Shown here piece by piece: positions 23,737-32,270 of a stretch of 64,000 bases of DNA; position 1 is the stretch's first letter, and every line of letters starts with the position of its first letter. Source of the stretch: Marinobacter salarius (GTDB lineage: Bacteria; Pseudomonadota; Gammaproteobacteria; Pseudomonadales; Oleiphilaceae); contig NZ_CP136693.1 in NCBI RefSeq assembly GCF_032922745.1, forward strand, positions 2,294,001 to 2,358,000. Direction: 5' to 3'. Position numbers and translations under genes: made by a program. Under the pieces are notes generated by a model. That model was not told the origin of the DNA and ran no database searches. It saw only the letters and a program-made list of their open reading frames with translations.

Positions 23737-25320
23737 ATGGCTCTCGGTATCAACACTAACGTAGCCTCACTGTCCGCTCAGAACCAGTTGAGCAGGTCTC
23801 AGGGTCAGAATGACCAGGCTCTGGAGCGTCTGTCCTCTGGTCTGCGTATCAACTCTGCTAAAGACGACGCCGCTGGTCTGGCGATTTCCACCCGTTTCAG
23901 CTCTCAGATTTCTGGTCTGAACGTTGCCACCCGTAACGCTAACGACGGTATTTCTCTGGCGCAGACTGCAGAAGGCGCTCTGAACGAAATCACCAACAAC
24001 CTGCAGCGCATTCGTGAGCTGGCAGTTCAGTCTGCTAACTCCACTAACAACACTTCTGACCGTGAAGCGCTCAACGATGAAGTTACGCAGCGCATTGAAG
24101 AAATTGATCGGATTGCCAGTCAGACTTCTTTTAACGGCTTGAAGGTGCTGGATGGCTCTTTCAAGGATGCCGGGTTTCAAGTAGGTGCCAACGCTGGCGA
24201 GGTTATCAGTCTTGACTTGAGTGATAGCGCCCGTAGCGATTCTATTGGTTCTAAGGCGTCACTAGAGGCAGCTGATTTGAGCGCTACGTTCCAAACTGCG
24301 CAAGATGCGGTAGCATCGAGTTCGGGGGCAGTCAGCTTTTCAGCTTCCAGTGTCACTGAAACAGCCAGCTCAGATGCAACTTATAATGTTCAACTGACGG
24401 ACGCCGATGGCAATGCCCTTCTGACTGGTGCTGAGCAAACAGTTTCTGCTGATGGTGCTTTGTCGAACACTCAGTTGTCGGATGCTATTGCAGGAATGGG
24501 GTTTGCTGCTGATGGCGACACCGAGAGCGGTTTCACCATCGACACTGGCGGAGCCACAATTGCTGACGCGGTGGCCAGTGGAACGATAACTTTTACTCGT
24601 GAAGACGGTCAGAACTTTGAGTTTGAAGCAGTGACAGGCGGCGCTGGTACATTAAGTGGCGATGCGTTCACGGCCATTGATACATCGTCAGAGTCAAATG
24701 GTGAAACCGCGGGTACTGTTGCTGTTGCAGCCGGTACCACCCTTGCCGCTGACGCATTTACCGTTAAAATCGGTGATTCCGAAGCCGTGGACTTGGAAGG
24801 CACCTACGAAACCAAGCAAGATTTAGCGGACGCTATTAACTCCAAAGTGAGTGGTGCTTTTGCTCAGGTAGATGCAGAGTCGGGCGCGTTGTCCATTGAG
24901 TCAGCAGAAGAAGTTACTATCGGCGGCAGCAATGCTACTCTAATCGGTGCATTTGATGGTGCGCTTGATGCAGATACAGGTGATATGACTGCAGCTGCAA
25001 CTTCTGGGAGCCTAGACGATATTGATGTTGGAACAGTTGGCGGTGCCAACGATGCGATTCTGCGAGTTGACTCTGCTATTCAGCAAGTAAACGAACAGCG
25101 TGGCCAGCTCGGTGCGATTCAAAACCGCTTCGAATCCACCATTGCCAATCTGAGTACTTCTGTAGAGAACCTCAGCGCCTCCAACAGCCGCATTCTGGAC
25201 GCTGACTTCGCGGCAGAAACCGCCAACCTGGCCAAGTCTCAGGTACTGCAGCAGGCTGGTATTTCGGTACTGGCACAGGCCAACGCACGGCCTCAGCAGG
25301 TTCTGTCCCTCCTGCAGTAA
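23737..25320 (+). CDS. Flagellin B (527 residues, probable major filament protein)
   Basis: A second flagellin. The N-terminal D0/D1 region (INTNVASLSAQNQL, LERLSSGLRINSAKDDAAGL, SQTSFNGLKVLDGSF) and C-terminal region (LGAIQNRFESTIANLSTSVE, ending QANARPQQVLSLLQ) closely match flagellin A. The central domain, about 175-430, is unrelated in sequence, acidic and rich in Ala, Ser and Thr. Codons in the conserved ends are strongly biased to TCT, GGT, CGT, CTG and AAC, which marks high expression. GAAGGAG precedes the ATG and a sigma-28-like promoter lies 90 bases upstream. I infer it is the main filament subunit, with flagellin A minor or alternative. Confidence 0.96.
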   Translation: MALGINTNVASLSAQNQLSRSQGQNDQALERLSSGLRINSAKDDAAGLAISTRFSSQISGLNVATRNANDGISLAQTAEGALNEITNNLQRIRELAVQSANSTNNTSDREALNDEVTQRIEEIDRIASQTSFNGLKVLDGSFKDAGFQVGANAGEVISLDLSDSARSDSIGSKASLEAADLSATFQTAQDAVASSSGAVSFSASSVTETASSDATYNVQLTDADGNALLTGAEQTVSADGALSNTQLSDAIAGMGFAADGDTESGFTIDTGGATIADAVASGTITFTREDGQNFEFEAVTGGAGTLSGDAFTAIDTSSESNGETAGTVAVAAGTTLAADAFTVKIGDSEAVDLEGTYETKQDLADAINSKVSGAFAQVDAESGALSIESAEEVTIGGSNATLIGAFDGALDADTGDMTAAATSGSLDDIDVGTVGGANDAILRVDSAIQQVNEQRGQLGAIQNRFESTIANLSTSVENLSASNSRILDADFAAETANLAKSQVLQQAGISVLAQANARPQQVLSLLQ

Positions 25321-25335
25321 TCGGGGCATAGCGGT

Positions 25336-25362
25336 AAAGCCGGGGCTCTCCAGCCCCGGTTT
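25336..25362 (+). terminator. Hairpin after flagellin B
   Basis: GCCGGGGCT/AGCCCCGGT encloses a four-base loop just after the stop codon, followed by only three Ts. It could be a partial terminator that lets some transcription reach flaG. Confidence 0.6.
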
Positions 25363-25392
25363 AACGCCGTTTGAGGATAGCGAGGTAAAGCT

Positions 25393-25833
25393 ATGAATGA
25401 CGTTAACCTGAACAGCCCGGATTTGAAGCTGGTTCGTTCCAGTGAACAGGCTCCGGTAAGGGCAATGTCGTCATCTCAGGCCGAAGGCAGGAATGCCTCA
25501 GCCCAAGTTGCTTCTTCATCCGTTGGTCGAGTGGACCGTGCACAGTCTCCTGCCCAGGCTCAGGAACCTTCTAAAGCTGAACGGCTTGAGAAACGAAATG
25601 AAGCTCAGAGGGAGCAGTTGGATGACGCGGTGTCGCAGCTGAACGATTTTGTTCAGACCGTCCAGCGGGATCTGCAGTTTGAAGTGGATAACGATCTTGG
25701 AAAGACGATCGTGAAAGTGGTTGATCAGTCCACACAGGAAGTGATTCGCCAGATTCCGGATGAGGTTGCATTGAGGTTGGCAGAAAACTTGCAGCAGGAT
25801 GAACCGCTGACGCTGTTTAACATCAAGGTTTAG
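25393..25833 (+). CDS. flaG: FlaG family flagellar protein
   Basis: A 146-residue protein. The first 70 residues are Ser/Ala/Gln-rich and poorly conserved. The C-terminal 75 form the FlaG domain: QLNDFVQTVQRDLQFEVDND, then GKTIVKVVDQSTQEVIRQIP and a Glu-rich end. FlaG is found next to flagellin and fliD in polar flagellates, and its loss lengthens filaments in some species. It is 70 bases after flagellin B. GAGGT precedes the ATG. The function is inferred from family and position. Confidence 0.92.
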   Translation: MNDVNLNSPDLKLVRSSEQAPVRAMSSSQAEGRNASAQVASSSVGRVDRAQSPAQAQEPSKAERLEKRNEAQREQLDDAVSQLNDFVQTVQRDLQFEVDNDLGKTIVKVVDQSTQEVIRQIPDEVALRLAENLQQDEPLTLFNIKV

Positions 25834-25933
25834 GGCTTTGCCGCTTTTGGCTTGATGTAAACGACGGACTTTCAGCACCGCCGCACCCGAGAGGGGCCGG
25901 CGGTGTTCTGCGTTTGGAGGGCGGGGTCTTATT

Positions 25934-25962
25934 CCCCCCCTCTCCCGCGAGGGGCGAGGGGA
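25934..25962. repeat. GC-rich hairpin repeat, copy 2
   Basis: CCCCTCTCCC-GCGA-GGGGCGAGGGG repeats the hairpin at 8675-8711 with one changed arm base. It lies between flaG and the fliD promoter. Confidence 0.7.
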
Positions 25963-26009
25963 AGTAAAACGCCAGTTACGTGGGGTTACAAAAAGGTGAG
26001 TGAAAAAGG

Positions 26010-26036
26010 CAAAGTTTTGCCGCCTTTTGCCGATAA
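26010..26036 (+). promoter_or_regulatory. Sigma-28 (FliA) promoter of fliD
   Basis: CAAAGTTT, then 11 bases, then GCCGATAA. The -10 is a perfect match, spacing is exact and the -35 has one mismatch. It lies about 40 bases before the fliD start. Confidence 0.88.
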
Positions 26037-26078
26037 ACTGATCAGTATCGATTTTCGCCCCCTTGAGGAGGCATGGTT

Positions 26079-28070
26079 ATGGCAAGCATTTCATCGTTGG
26101 GTATTGGTTCCGGGGTTCTTACCTCGGATTTGGTAGATCAGTTGGTTGCAGCAGAACGCAAACCGACTGAAACCCGCCTGAACCAACAGGCTCAGCAAAC
26201 TGAGACGCTATTGTCCGCCTATGGCAAGCTCCGTAGTGCTGTAACCGAGCTACGCCTGCCCATGCGTCAACTCAGCTCACCAGATAACCTGAAGGCCTTT
26301 TCTGCATCTTCCTCCAATGGGGATATCGGGGTATCAATCGACAGCACCAAGGCCAGTCGGGGTACTTACAGTGTTGAGGTGACTAGCTTGGCGTCAGCGC
26401 AGGCCCTGGCGTCCCAGGCGGTATTTGCAGACCGGGATTCGACCAGCGTTGGCCAGGGAACCCTGAAGCTTTCTGTGGGTGACAAGGTCACCGACGTCAC
26501 AATTGATAGCAGCAATGATTCGTTGCAGGGATTGGCGAATGCCATCAATGAATCCGACGCTGGTGTTTCTGCCGGTGTAATCGATACCGGTAACGGTTAC
26601 CAACTGGTGCTTTCAGCTGACGAAACCGGCACCGCCAACTCTGTAAGTATTTCTGTTAGTGGTGATACGGGCGGTACCAATACGGATAACGAGGGACTAT
26701 CACGGTTCGCGTTCAACGACACCATGGATGCAGATGCTGGCCTGCAACAAACCATTGCCGCCAGCGACGCTGTGATGAAGGTCAACGGCGTTGAAGTTAC
26801 CCGCTCAACTAATACTTTTGAGAATGTGATCGATGGTTTGACCTTTGATATCACTGCCGAGGGTGCATCGACCATCAAGGTTGAACAGGACTTGGGTGCA
26901 GTAGCGGACCGGGTTCAGGGTTTTGTCGACAAGTTCAATGCTCTGCAGTCCACCATCGATAGCCTCGCCGGATTCAATGCTGAAGCAGGACGAGGCAGTG
27001 TGCTGACGGGCGATTCCACGGTTCGTAATATCCAGGGCCAGTTGCGCAATATTCTTACCCGTGTCGTTCCGGGAATGGAGAACGCCAGTGTTCGCAGCCT
27101 TGCGGATGTTGGGATCACCACTAACTGGGAAACCGGCGGGCTCGAGTTTGACCAGGAAAAGTTCGAGGAGCAGCTCAAGGCCAATCCGGACGATGTTACT
27201 GCGCTGTTCGCTGAGCAGGGCAGAGTCTCTGATGGCCAGGTTGAATTTGTGCGCAGTGGTCTTGATACGCAGCCGGGGGAGTACGACATAAACGTGACTC
27301 AGGCTGCCACCCGTGGCCAGCTTATGGGTGGTTCTGCGTTGGGCGGCAGTTTCGATATCACCGACACCAATGATGAGCTGACCCTGAATGTAGACGGTAA
27401 TATTACTGTGAACCTGGCTTTGACCCAGGGAACCTACGCCGACCAGCAAAGCATGCTGGACGAGATTCAGGCCCAGTTGGATTCCAATAATGCATTGAAT
27501 GCGGCTGGCGTTTCGGTTCAGGCCGGGGTGGATGGTTCAGGTAATCTGAATTTCACTTCCTCCAGCTATGGCAGTGAATCTGGTGTTTCGCTGTCTTCTG
27601 CGGAAAATGCCGCGACTTTCGGCCTGGATACCAACACCAGTACTAAGGGGCTGGATGTGGCCGGCACCATTGGTGGCAGAACAGCCGAAGGTGATGGTCA
27701 GGTTCTGTTCTTGTCCAGTGGTAACGGGGGTGCTTCCGGGCTGCAGGTCCGGATTATGGGTGACCAGACAGGCGATCGTGGCTCCATCAATTTCATTGAG
27801 GGGGTGGGTGAGCGAACGGTAGACCTGGTCAGCAGTATGGTGGGTGTCGGTGGCGCTTTCGAATCACGCACAGACAGCCTTAACAGAGAGTTGGAGCAGA
27901 TCCAGGAAAGCCGTATCAGGCTGGAAGAGCGGGTCACAGCCTACCAGGAGCGCCTGGTTAGCCAGTTCAGTGCAGCTGATTCGCTGATTTCACAGCTTAA
28001 CAGCACCCGGGATTACGTCACCCAGCAGTTGGCGGCCTTGGCACCCAACGCGAACAATGGCAACAACTAA
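26079..28070 (+). CDS. fliD: Flagellar hook-associated protein 2 (filament cap)
   Basis: A 663-residue cap protein that folds flagellin at the filament tip. The N-terminus is MASISSLGIGSGVLTSDLVD, typical of FliD, followed by QLVAAERKPTETRLN and a coiled segment. The FliD_C part includes YDINVTQAATRGQLMGGSAL near 400, and the C-terminus has LEERVTAYQERLVSQFSAAD followed by LISQLNSTRDYVTQQL. The centre holds beta-rich domains with SVEVTSLASAQALASQAVFA. ATG 26079 is chosen because GAGGAGG lies seven bases upstream; ATG 26073 is too close. It is somewhat longer than the common 450-480 residue form. It has its own sigma-28-like promoter. Confidence 0.95.
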   Translation: MASISSLGIGSGVLTSDLVDQLVAAERKPTETRLNQQAQQTETLLSAYGKLRSAVTELRLPMRQLSSPDNLKAFSASSSNGDIGVSIDSTKASRGTYSVEVTSLASAQALASQAVFADRDSTSVGQGTLKLSVGDKVTDVTIDSSNDSLQGLANAINESDAGVSAGVIDTGNGYQLVLSADETGTANSVSISVSGDTGGTNTDNEGLSRFAFNDTMDADAGLQQTIAASDAVMKVNGVEVTRSTNTFENVIDGLTFDITAEGASTIKVEQDLGAVADRVQGFVDKFNALQSTIDSLAGFNAEAGRGSVLTGDSTVRNIQGQLRNILTRVVPGMENASVRSLADVGITTNWETGGLEFDQEKFEEQLKANPDDVTALFAEQGRVSDGQVEFVRSGLDTQPGEYDINVTQAATRGQLMGGSALGGSFDITDTNDELTLNVDGNITVNLALTQGTYADQQSMLDEIQAQLDSNNALNAAGVSVQAGVDGSGNLNFTSSSYGSESGVSLSSAENAATFGLDTNTSTKGLDVAGTIGGRTAEGDGQVLFLSSGNGGASGLQVRIMGDQTGDRGSINFIEGVGERTVDLVSSMVGVGGAFESRTDSLNRELEQIQESRIRLEERVTAYQERLVSQFSAADSLISQLNSTRDYVTQQLAALAPNANNGNN

Positions 28071-28159
28071 AGTTGCTAAATAGATTCGGACTCAGCCATA
28101 CCAAGGGTATGGTGGCCAACACGGCATAACCGGAAAGCCGGTAAAAAAAGAGGTTGATT

Positions 28160-28561
28160 ATGAACGGTTTACAGGCATACCAACGCGTAAACACCCAAAC
28201 CAGTATCACCGATGCAGACCCGCACAAGCTGATCCAACTGCTCTATAACGGAGCTCTGGAGCGCATTAATATGGCCAAGGCCCGGATGCAGGCTAGAGAC
28301 ATAGAAGGCAAAGGCAAGCTGATCTCAAAAGCCATTGAAATCATCGGCGGCCTGCGCGGCTTTCTGGATCTCGAGAAAGGCGGTGATCTGGCGGTGCGCC
28401 TCGAATCACTCTATGATTACATGGAGCGCAGGTTATTTGAGGCCAACGCCCAAAACGACGTAGCCAAGCTTGATGAAGTAGCAGACCTACTGCGTTCGAT
28501 TAAAGACGGCTGGGACGGTATCCGCGAAGAAGCGACCTCTCTGCAGCAAACGGCGGTGTGA
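28160..28561 (+). CDS. fliS: Flagellin export chaperone
   Basis: A 133-residue helical chaperone that binds the C-terminus of flagellin to prevent premature polymerisation. The family signature is seen in QAYQRVNTQTSITDADPHKL, then IQLLYNGALERINMAKARM and SKAIEIIGGLRGFLDLEKGG. The C-terminus carries RLFEANAQNDVAKLDEVADL. ATG 28160 follows GAGGTTG at good spacing. It lies 90 bases after fliD, separated by a small hairpin CCATACC-AAG-GGTATGG that could modulate read-through. Probably same transcript as fliD. Confidence 0.95.
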   Translation: MNGLQAYQRVNTQTSITDADPHKLIQLLYNGALERINMAKARMQARDIEGKGKLISKAIEIIGGLRGFLDLEKGGDLAVRLESLYDYMERRLFEANAQNDVAKLDEVADLLRSIKDGWDGIREEATSLQQTAV

Positions 28562-28576
28562 ACACGAGATCTTCTA

Positions 28577-29374
28577 TTGAGAATCATCGGATGGTTGCTG
28601 ATTGCTGTGTCATTGATGCCCTTGTCAGCAGCATCTGCGGCTGAGAGTGAGCACTCTCTGTCGCCTGGCGAAGCGGTTATCTTTTCCATACCGGATGTTT
28701 GGCCCTGGGCCTATGAAGACGATGATGGCAAGTTCAGAGGCGGTCTCGTTGAAGTCGCCCACCGGCTTTCCGAAATCTCCGGGGTGCCAATCTCACCCCA
28801 GCTAAGGCCTCTGCGCCGTGCGATTGTTGAGCTTCGCTCAGGGCATGCGAATTTCACCATCCTGTTTCAGAGTCCCGATCTGGACAACGAAGCTATCAAT
28901 GTAGCCACAATCATCCGTGTCAATATATTGCTGGCCGCGATGGCGGATACGGCCTACCCACTTACGCTTGCGGATTTGAAAGGCATGAAAGTGGCCTATA
29001 TTCGGGGCACGTATCTTGGCGATGCGTTTGAGCGAGACACGGAAGTTGCAAAAGTGCCGGTGAACGCGATCCGCCAGGCGGTTGAGCTGCTTTCGATGGG
29101 AAGAATTTCTGCCATACTGGCCAGCGAACACAACCTCCGGCAAACCCTGTCAGCGGAGGGTCTGAGCCCGAGTATGTTGAGGTACTCGGTGCATGTTCCC
29201 GAACAAGTGGGTGCGCTCTATATGTCCCGGGTTTCAAGCTTGCCGGACGTGGCCGTTAAGTTTAAGGCCGCCATTGCGACAATGAACGCGAGCGGGGAGC
29301 TCAACAGAATTTTCTATGGCGGAGTCGGAGAGCGCAGCGCTTCGCAGAACGACCTTGCCCGCCCCACCCAATAG
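28577..29374 (+). CDS. Periplasmic solute-binding protein (family 3-like)
   Basis: A 265-residue exported protein with a signal peptide (MRIIGWLLIAVSLMPLSAAS, cleavage near ASAA). It continues with an extracellular solute-binding family 3 type fold: WPWAYEDDDGKFRGGLVEVA near the N-terminus, LKGMKVAYIRGTYLGDAFER in the hinge region and AAIATMNASGELNRIFYGGV at the end. It is shorter than amino-acid binding proteins with a permease, and no transporter genes adjoin. It may be a sensor-type binding protein. It begins with TTG 15 bases after fliS, so it may share the flagellar transcript. A role in chemotaxis is only a guess. Ligand unknown. Confidence 0.8.
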   Translation: MRIIGWLLIAVSLMPLSAASAAESEHSLSPGEAVIFSIPDVWPWAYEDDDGKFRGGLVEVAHRLSEISGVPISPQLRPLRRAIVELRSGHANFTILFQSPDLDNEAINVATIIRVNILLAAMADTAYPLTLADLKGMKVAYIRGTYLGDAFERDTEVAKVPVNAIRQAVELLSMGRISAILASEHNLRQTLSAEGLSPSMLRYSVHVPEQVGALYMSRVSSLPDVAVKFKAAIATMNASGELNRIFYGGVGERSASQNDLARPTQ

Positions 29375-29449
29375 CCATTCCCCCCGCTGTCCCGTACAAT
29401 ACGCTCCTTATTTTTGATACATCCATTCTGTTCAGTCTGGAGCAAGGGC

Positions 29450-30661
29450 ATGTCTGATATTAAAAAGGTGGTTCTGGCGTATTCCGGTGGCCTGGATACC
29501 TCGGTAATCGTTCGCTGGTTGCAGGATACCTATGAGTGTGAGGTGGTGACGTTCACCGCCGACATCGGCCAGGGCGAGGAAGTTGAGCCGGCGCGTGAGA
29601 AAGCGAAAGCGCTGGGCGTGAAGGAAATCTACATTGAGGACCTGCGCGAGGAATTCGTTCGTGACTACGTGTTCCCGATGTTCCGCGCCAACACCATCTA
29701 CGAAGGGGAGTACCTGCTGGGTACCTCTATCGCGCGTCCGCTGATCTCCCGTCGTTTGATTGAGATTGCCAACGAAACCGGTGCGGACGCTATTTCCCAC
29801 GGTGCTACCGGCAAGGGCAATGATCAGGTCCGTTTCGAGCTGGGCGCTTACGCGCTGAAGCCGGGTGTGAAGGTGATTGCTCCCTGGCGGGAGTGGGATC
29901 TGAATTCCCGTGAGAAGCTGCTGGCCTATTGCGACGAGCGCAATATTCCGGTGGAGAAGAAGAAGGGCAAGAGCCCGTACTCCATGGATGCCAACTTGCT
30001 GCATATCTCTTATGAAGGCATCAACCTGGAGGACCCCTGGGCGGAAGCCGAGGAAGATATGTGGCGCTGGAGTGTGTCTCCGGAAGCAGCGCCCGACACG
30101 CCTTCCTATATCGAAGTGACCTATGAGAAAGGCGATATCGTGGCGATTGATGGCCAGGCCATGAAGCCTCACGAGGTGCTTGAACACCTGAATAAGGTCG
30201 CCGGCGAGAACGGGATTGGTCGTCTGGACATTGTTGAGAACCGTTATGTGGGGATGAAATCCCGCGGTTGTTACGAAACTCCGGGCGGCACCATCATGCT
30301 GCGCGCCCACCGTGCGATTGAGTCCATCACCCTGGACCGCGAAGTGGCGCACCTGAAAGACAGCATCATGCCGCGTTATGCGGAGGTGATTTACAACGGT
30401 TACTGGTGGTCCCCTGAGCGGGAAGCGCTGCAGGCGCTGATCGACCAGACCCAGACTTATGTAAACGGTACCGTGCGCCTGAAGCTCTACAAGGGCAACG
30501 TGGATGTGGTTGGCCGTAAGTCTGACGATTCGCTGTTCGATGAGAAAATTGCGACCTTCGAGGAAGACCAGGGCGCCTACGATCAGAAGGATGCTGAAGG
30601 CTTTATCAAGCTGAATGCGCTTCGGTTGAGGATTGCGGCTGGCAAGGGCCGCAAGCTTTAA
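29450..30661 (+). CDS. argG: Argininosuccinate synthase
   Basis: A 403-residue enzyme that condenses citrulline and aspartate with ATP in arginine synthesis. The N-terminal ATP pyrophosphatase P-loop is LAYSGGLDTS (residues 9-18). Citrulline/aspartate-binding blocks are visible: SHGATGKGNDQVRFELGAYA, then KKGKSPYSMDANLLHISYEG and CYETPGGTIMLRAHRAIESI. The length is that of the type I bacterial enzyme. ATG 29450 (MSDIKKVVLAY) is chosen over an upstream TTG. It is monocistronic as far as the window shows and is followed by a long palindrome that could end transcription. Confidence 0.97.
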   Translation: MSDIKKVVLAYSGGLDTSVIVRWLQDTYECEVVTFTADIGQGEEVEPAREKAKALGVKEIYIEDLREEFVRDYVFPMFRANTIYEGEYLLGTSIARPLISRRLIEIANETGADAISHGATGKGNDQVRFELGAYALKPGVKVIAPWREWDLNSREKLLAYCDERNIPVEKKKGKSPYSMDANLLHISYEGINLEDPWAEAEEDMWRWSVSPEAAPDTPSYIEVTYEKGDIVAIDGQAMKPHEVLEHLNKVAGENGIGRLDIVENRYVGMKSRGCYETPGGTIMLRAHRAIESITLDREVAHLKDSIMPRYAEVIYNGYWWSPEREALQALIDQTQTYVNGTVRLKLYKGNVDVVGRKSDDSLFDEKIATFEEDQGAYDQKDAEGFIKLNALRLRIAAGKGRKL

Positions 30662-30680
30662 GGTCTGAATCTGTGCCTGA

Positions 30681-30787
30681 CCAAGGCCGGTACAGGTTCC
30701 CAGAAAACGCCCGTGAATACATCCATGTAGGGCTCGGTCGCGCCATCCTTGGCGCTCCACGTTTCTGGGAACCTGTACCGGCCTTGG
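30681..30787. repeat. Variable-arm palindrome, family A, copy 1
   Basis: A perfect 26-base inverted repeat (30681-30706 and 30762-30787; inner ends TTCCCAGAAA/TTTCTGGGAA) encloses a 55-base core. The core contains ACATCCATGTAGGGCTCG and CGCCATCCTTGGCGCTCC. The core resembles, in reverse orientation, the core at 49025-49082, while the arms share nothing with that copy. It lies 19 bases after argG. Confidence 0.85.
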
Positions 30788-30803
30788 CCGTTCTGGCCTC
30801 GAG

Positions 30804-31019
30804 TTATAGCGCGTTTAATTGACGGAACTCTCCCGGGGTCTTCCCCGTTTCTGCTTTGAACTTTCACTGTTCACCGTTTATACGTCCGTCGTCGGTTTGG
30901 AGAACGGATGGCTCAAGTCCTGCTTTGCGGAACAACGCAGAGGTGTCGATGTTACGGGCATCAGCGGCGCGAACGTATTGTCTGAGGGCTGCTACGGAGG
31001 CGGTTCCGAGGGTCTTCAT
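30804..31019 (-). pseudogene. Relic of an AraC-family regulator, N- and C-terminal ends fused
   Basis: On the minus strand an ATG at 31019 opens a 72-codon frame interrupted only by TGA at codon 52 (30864-30866). The first 51 codons read MKTLGTASVAALRQYVRAAD and ARNIDTSALFRKAGLEPSVL. This looks like the start of AraC-type regulators with an arabinose-binding-like N-domain. After the TGA the same frame gives KFKAETGKTPGEFRQLNAL and a stop, which matches the extreme C-terminus of an AraC DNA-binding domain. About 250 internal residues are missing. I infer a large internal deletion joined the two ends; no function is expected. Confidence 0.75.
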
Positions 31020-31079
31020 GGTTACGGCAACGTCTTGGGGTTATTGTTGCCATCAGTATAACGGAAGCTGAAAAGAAAA

Positions 31080-31105
31080 AAGCCAGCTAAGAAGCTGGCT
31101 TAAAA
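31080..31105 (-). terminator. Hairpin terminator downstream of the REC-GGDEF gene
   Basis: AGCCAGCT/AGCTGGCT closes over GAAG-type bases. On the minus strand it is followed by a run of Ts, which suits termination of leftward transcription. Confidence 0.65.
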
Positions 31106-31146
31106 ACAAGGAAAGAACGAAAGTGCCTGAAAAATTCGTTACTTCT

Positions 31147-31218
31147 GTGGACTTTCCCCATTTGGCGGCGGAGGTACTACTCGGCTCCTCCGCCATGGGG
31201 GATACTGCTTAAATCCAC
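31147..31218. repeat. Long imperfect inverted repeat, unassigned
   Basis: GTGGA...CCCCAT..GGCGG.GGAG pairs with CTCC.CCGCCATGGGG...TCCAC across 11 bases. It has mismatches and no core like those of families A and B. It lies between the relic and the REC-GGDEF gene and may be an old member of the same kind or a terminator. Confidence 0.5.
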
Positions 31219-31301
31219 AATTGCAGAATAGGGCTTTCGCTCATGGAAGTCTGTTTGTGATGTGTGTCGCAGTGTTACGTAGCGTAATCCGACACTCCAC
31301 G

Positions 31302-32270
31302 TCAGGTTTTCTCCAGCTCCGGTCTCGTCTCGGTAAACCGCCGGGTCTCATACGCATCCACCAAGCCCTGAACCGCCGCACGCTCCATCTCCTGGACCGA
31401 GGGGGTGCCGTTTTGGGCATCCGCACTGCAAAGCACTATCCCCGCTTCAACGGAAATATAACCGGCAGTGGTCTTCAGGGCTTTATGGTTGATGCCGTCA
31501 AATACGCGGCGAAAGGCTGTTGTGGAGCAATGGTCGCTGTTTGGGAAGTGGGCAATGATTGCGTACTGGTTGTCGCCCACGCGGCACAGGGAATCCATGG
31601 GCCGGATCAGGTTGCTTAGGCGTCGGGCGATGCCAACGGCCAGCTCACTCATCACCGAGGGCGCATGCTTGCGCTTGAGTTCCTGCCAGTTACGGATGCC
31701 ACACAGCACATAGGCAGAGGCGCCGCCACGGGACTCTGCCTGCCGCAGACATTTGCCCAGCTTGTTCCGGGCATAGCGGTTATTGCAGAGACCTGTTTCA
31801 AGATCAATGATGTTGCTGCTTTCCAGTTCGCGGTTGTTCTCAATCAACAGGGAATTGGCGCGCAAAAGGGTGTTCTGGCGGTCCGCCATGCGGTCGGCCG
31901 CGAAAATTCGTGGAATCAGCTGCTTGGTCATGTCCGACTTGTAGATAAAGTCGTCGACGCCACGGTCGAATGCTTCTGACAGGGCCTCCACACTCTCCCG
32001 GGCGGTGAGCAGGATCACGTAGGTATAGTGGTTGTTCTGCTCATCCTGCTGGCGAACCTGATCGGTCAGTTCCAGCCCGTCCATCTCCGGCATCAGCCAG
32101 TCGGCAATCAACACACTGACCGGGCGCTGGTCGATAAATTCAAGCGCGGCAGGGGCATTGTTGGCGATTCGTACGTCGCGGTACCCTGCATTACGGAGGG
32201 TTCGACCTACCACCATGCTGCTGAATTTGGCATCGTCTACCACGAGGATGGGAAGATCAAGATTCGGCAT
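31302..32270 (-). CDS. Response regulator with degenerate GGDEF domain
   Basis: A 322-residue protein. The REC domain (about 1-130) has DD at 12-13, Asp in LIADWLMPEMDGLEL, Thr in LLTARES and Lys in FIYKSDMTKQ. The C-terminal part (about 155-300) is a GGDEF fold: DLETGLCNNRYARNKLG near its start. Its active loop reads RVGDNQYAII instead of RGG(D/E)EF. Two of the key residues are lost, so cyclase activity is unlikely; GTP or effector binding, or protein interaction, may remain. It stands alone, with a terminator-like hairpin downstream. Confidence 0.88.
   Translation of the reverse strand: MPNLDLPILVVDDAKFSSMVVGRTLRNAGYRDVRIANNAPAALEFIDQRPVSVLIADWLMPEMDGLELTDQVRQQDEQNNHYTYVILLTARESVEALSEAFDRGVDDFIYKSDMTKQLIPRIFAADRMADRQNTLLRANSLLIENNRELESSNIIDLETGLCNNRYARNKLGKCLRQAESRGGASAYVLCGIRNWQELKRKHAPSVMSELAVGIARRLSNLIRPMDSLCRVGDNQYAIIAHFPNSDHCSTTAFRRVFDGINHKALKTTAGYISVEAGIVLCSADAQNGTPSVQEMERAAVQGLVDAYETRRFTETRPELEKT

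Noticed and set aside
24600..24800. Repeat-like Ala/Thr-rich stretches in the flagellins as CRISPR or tandem repeats
   Set aside because: They are coding low-complexity sequence, without regular spacers or repeat units.
29432..30760. A 442-codon open frame opposite argG
   Set aside because: It is a shadow of a high-GC3 gene on the other strand, with no motif or start signal.
30819..31061. An 80-codon plus-strand frame over the AraC relic
   Set aside because: The minus-strand reading gives recognisable AraC ends; the plus-strand one gives nothing.
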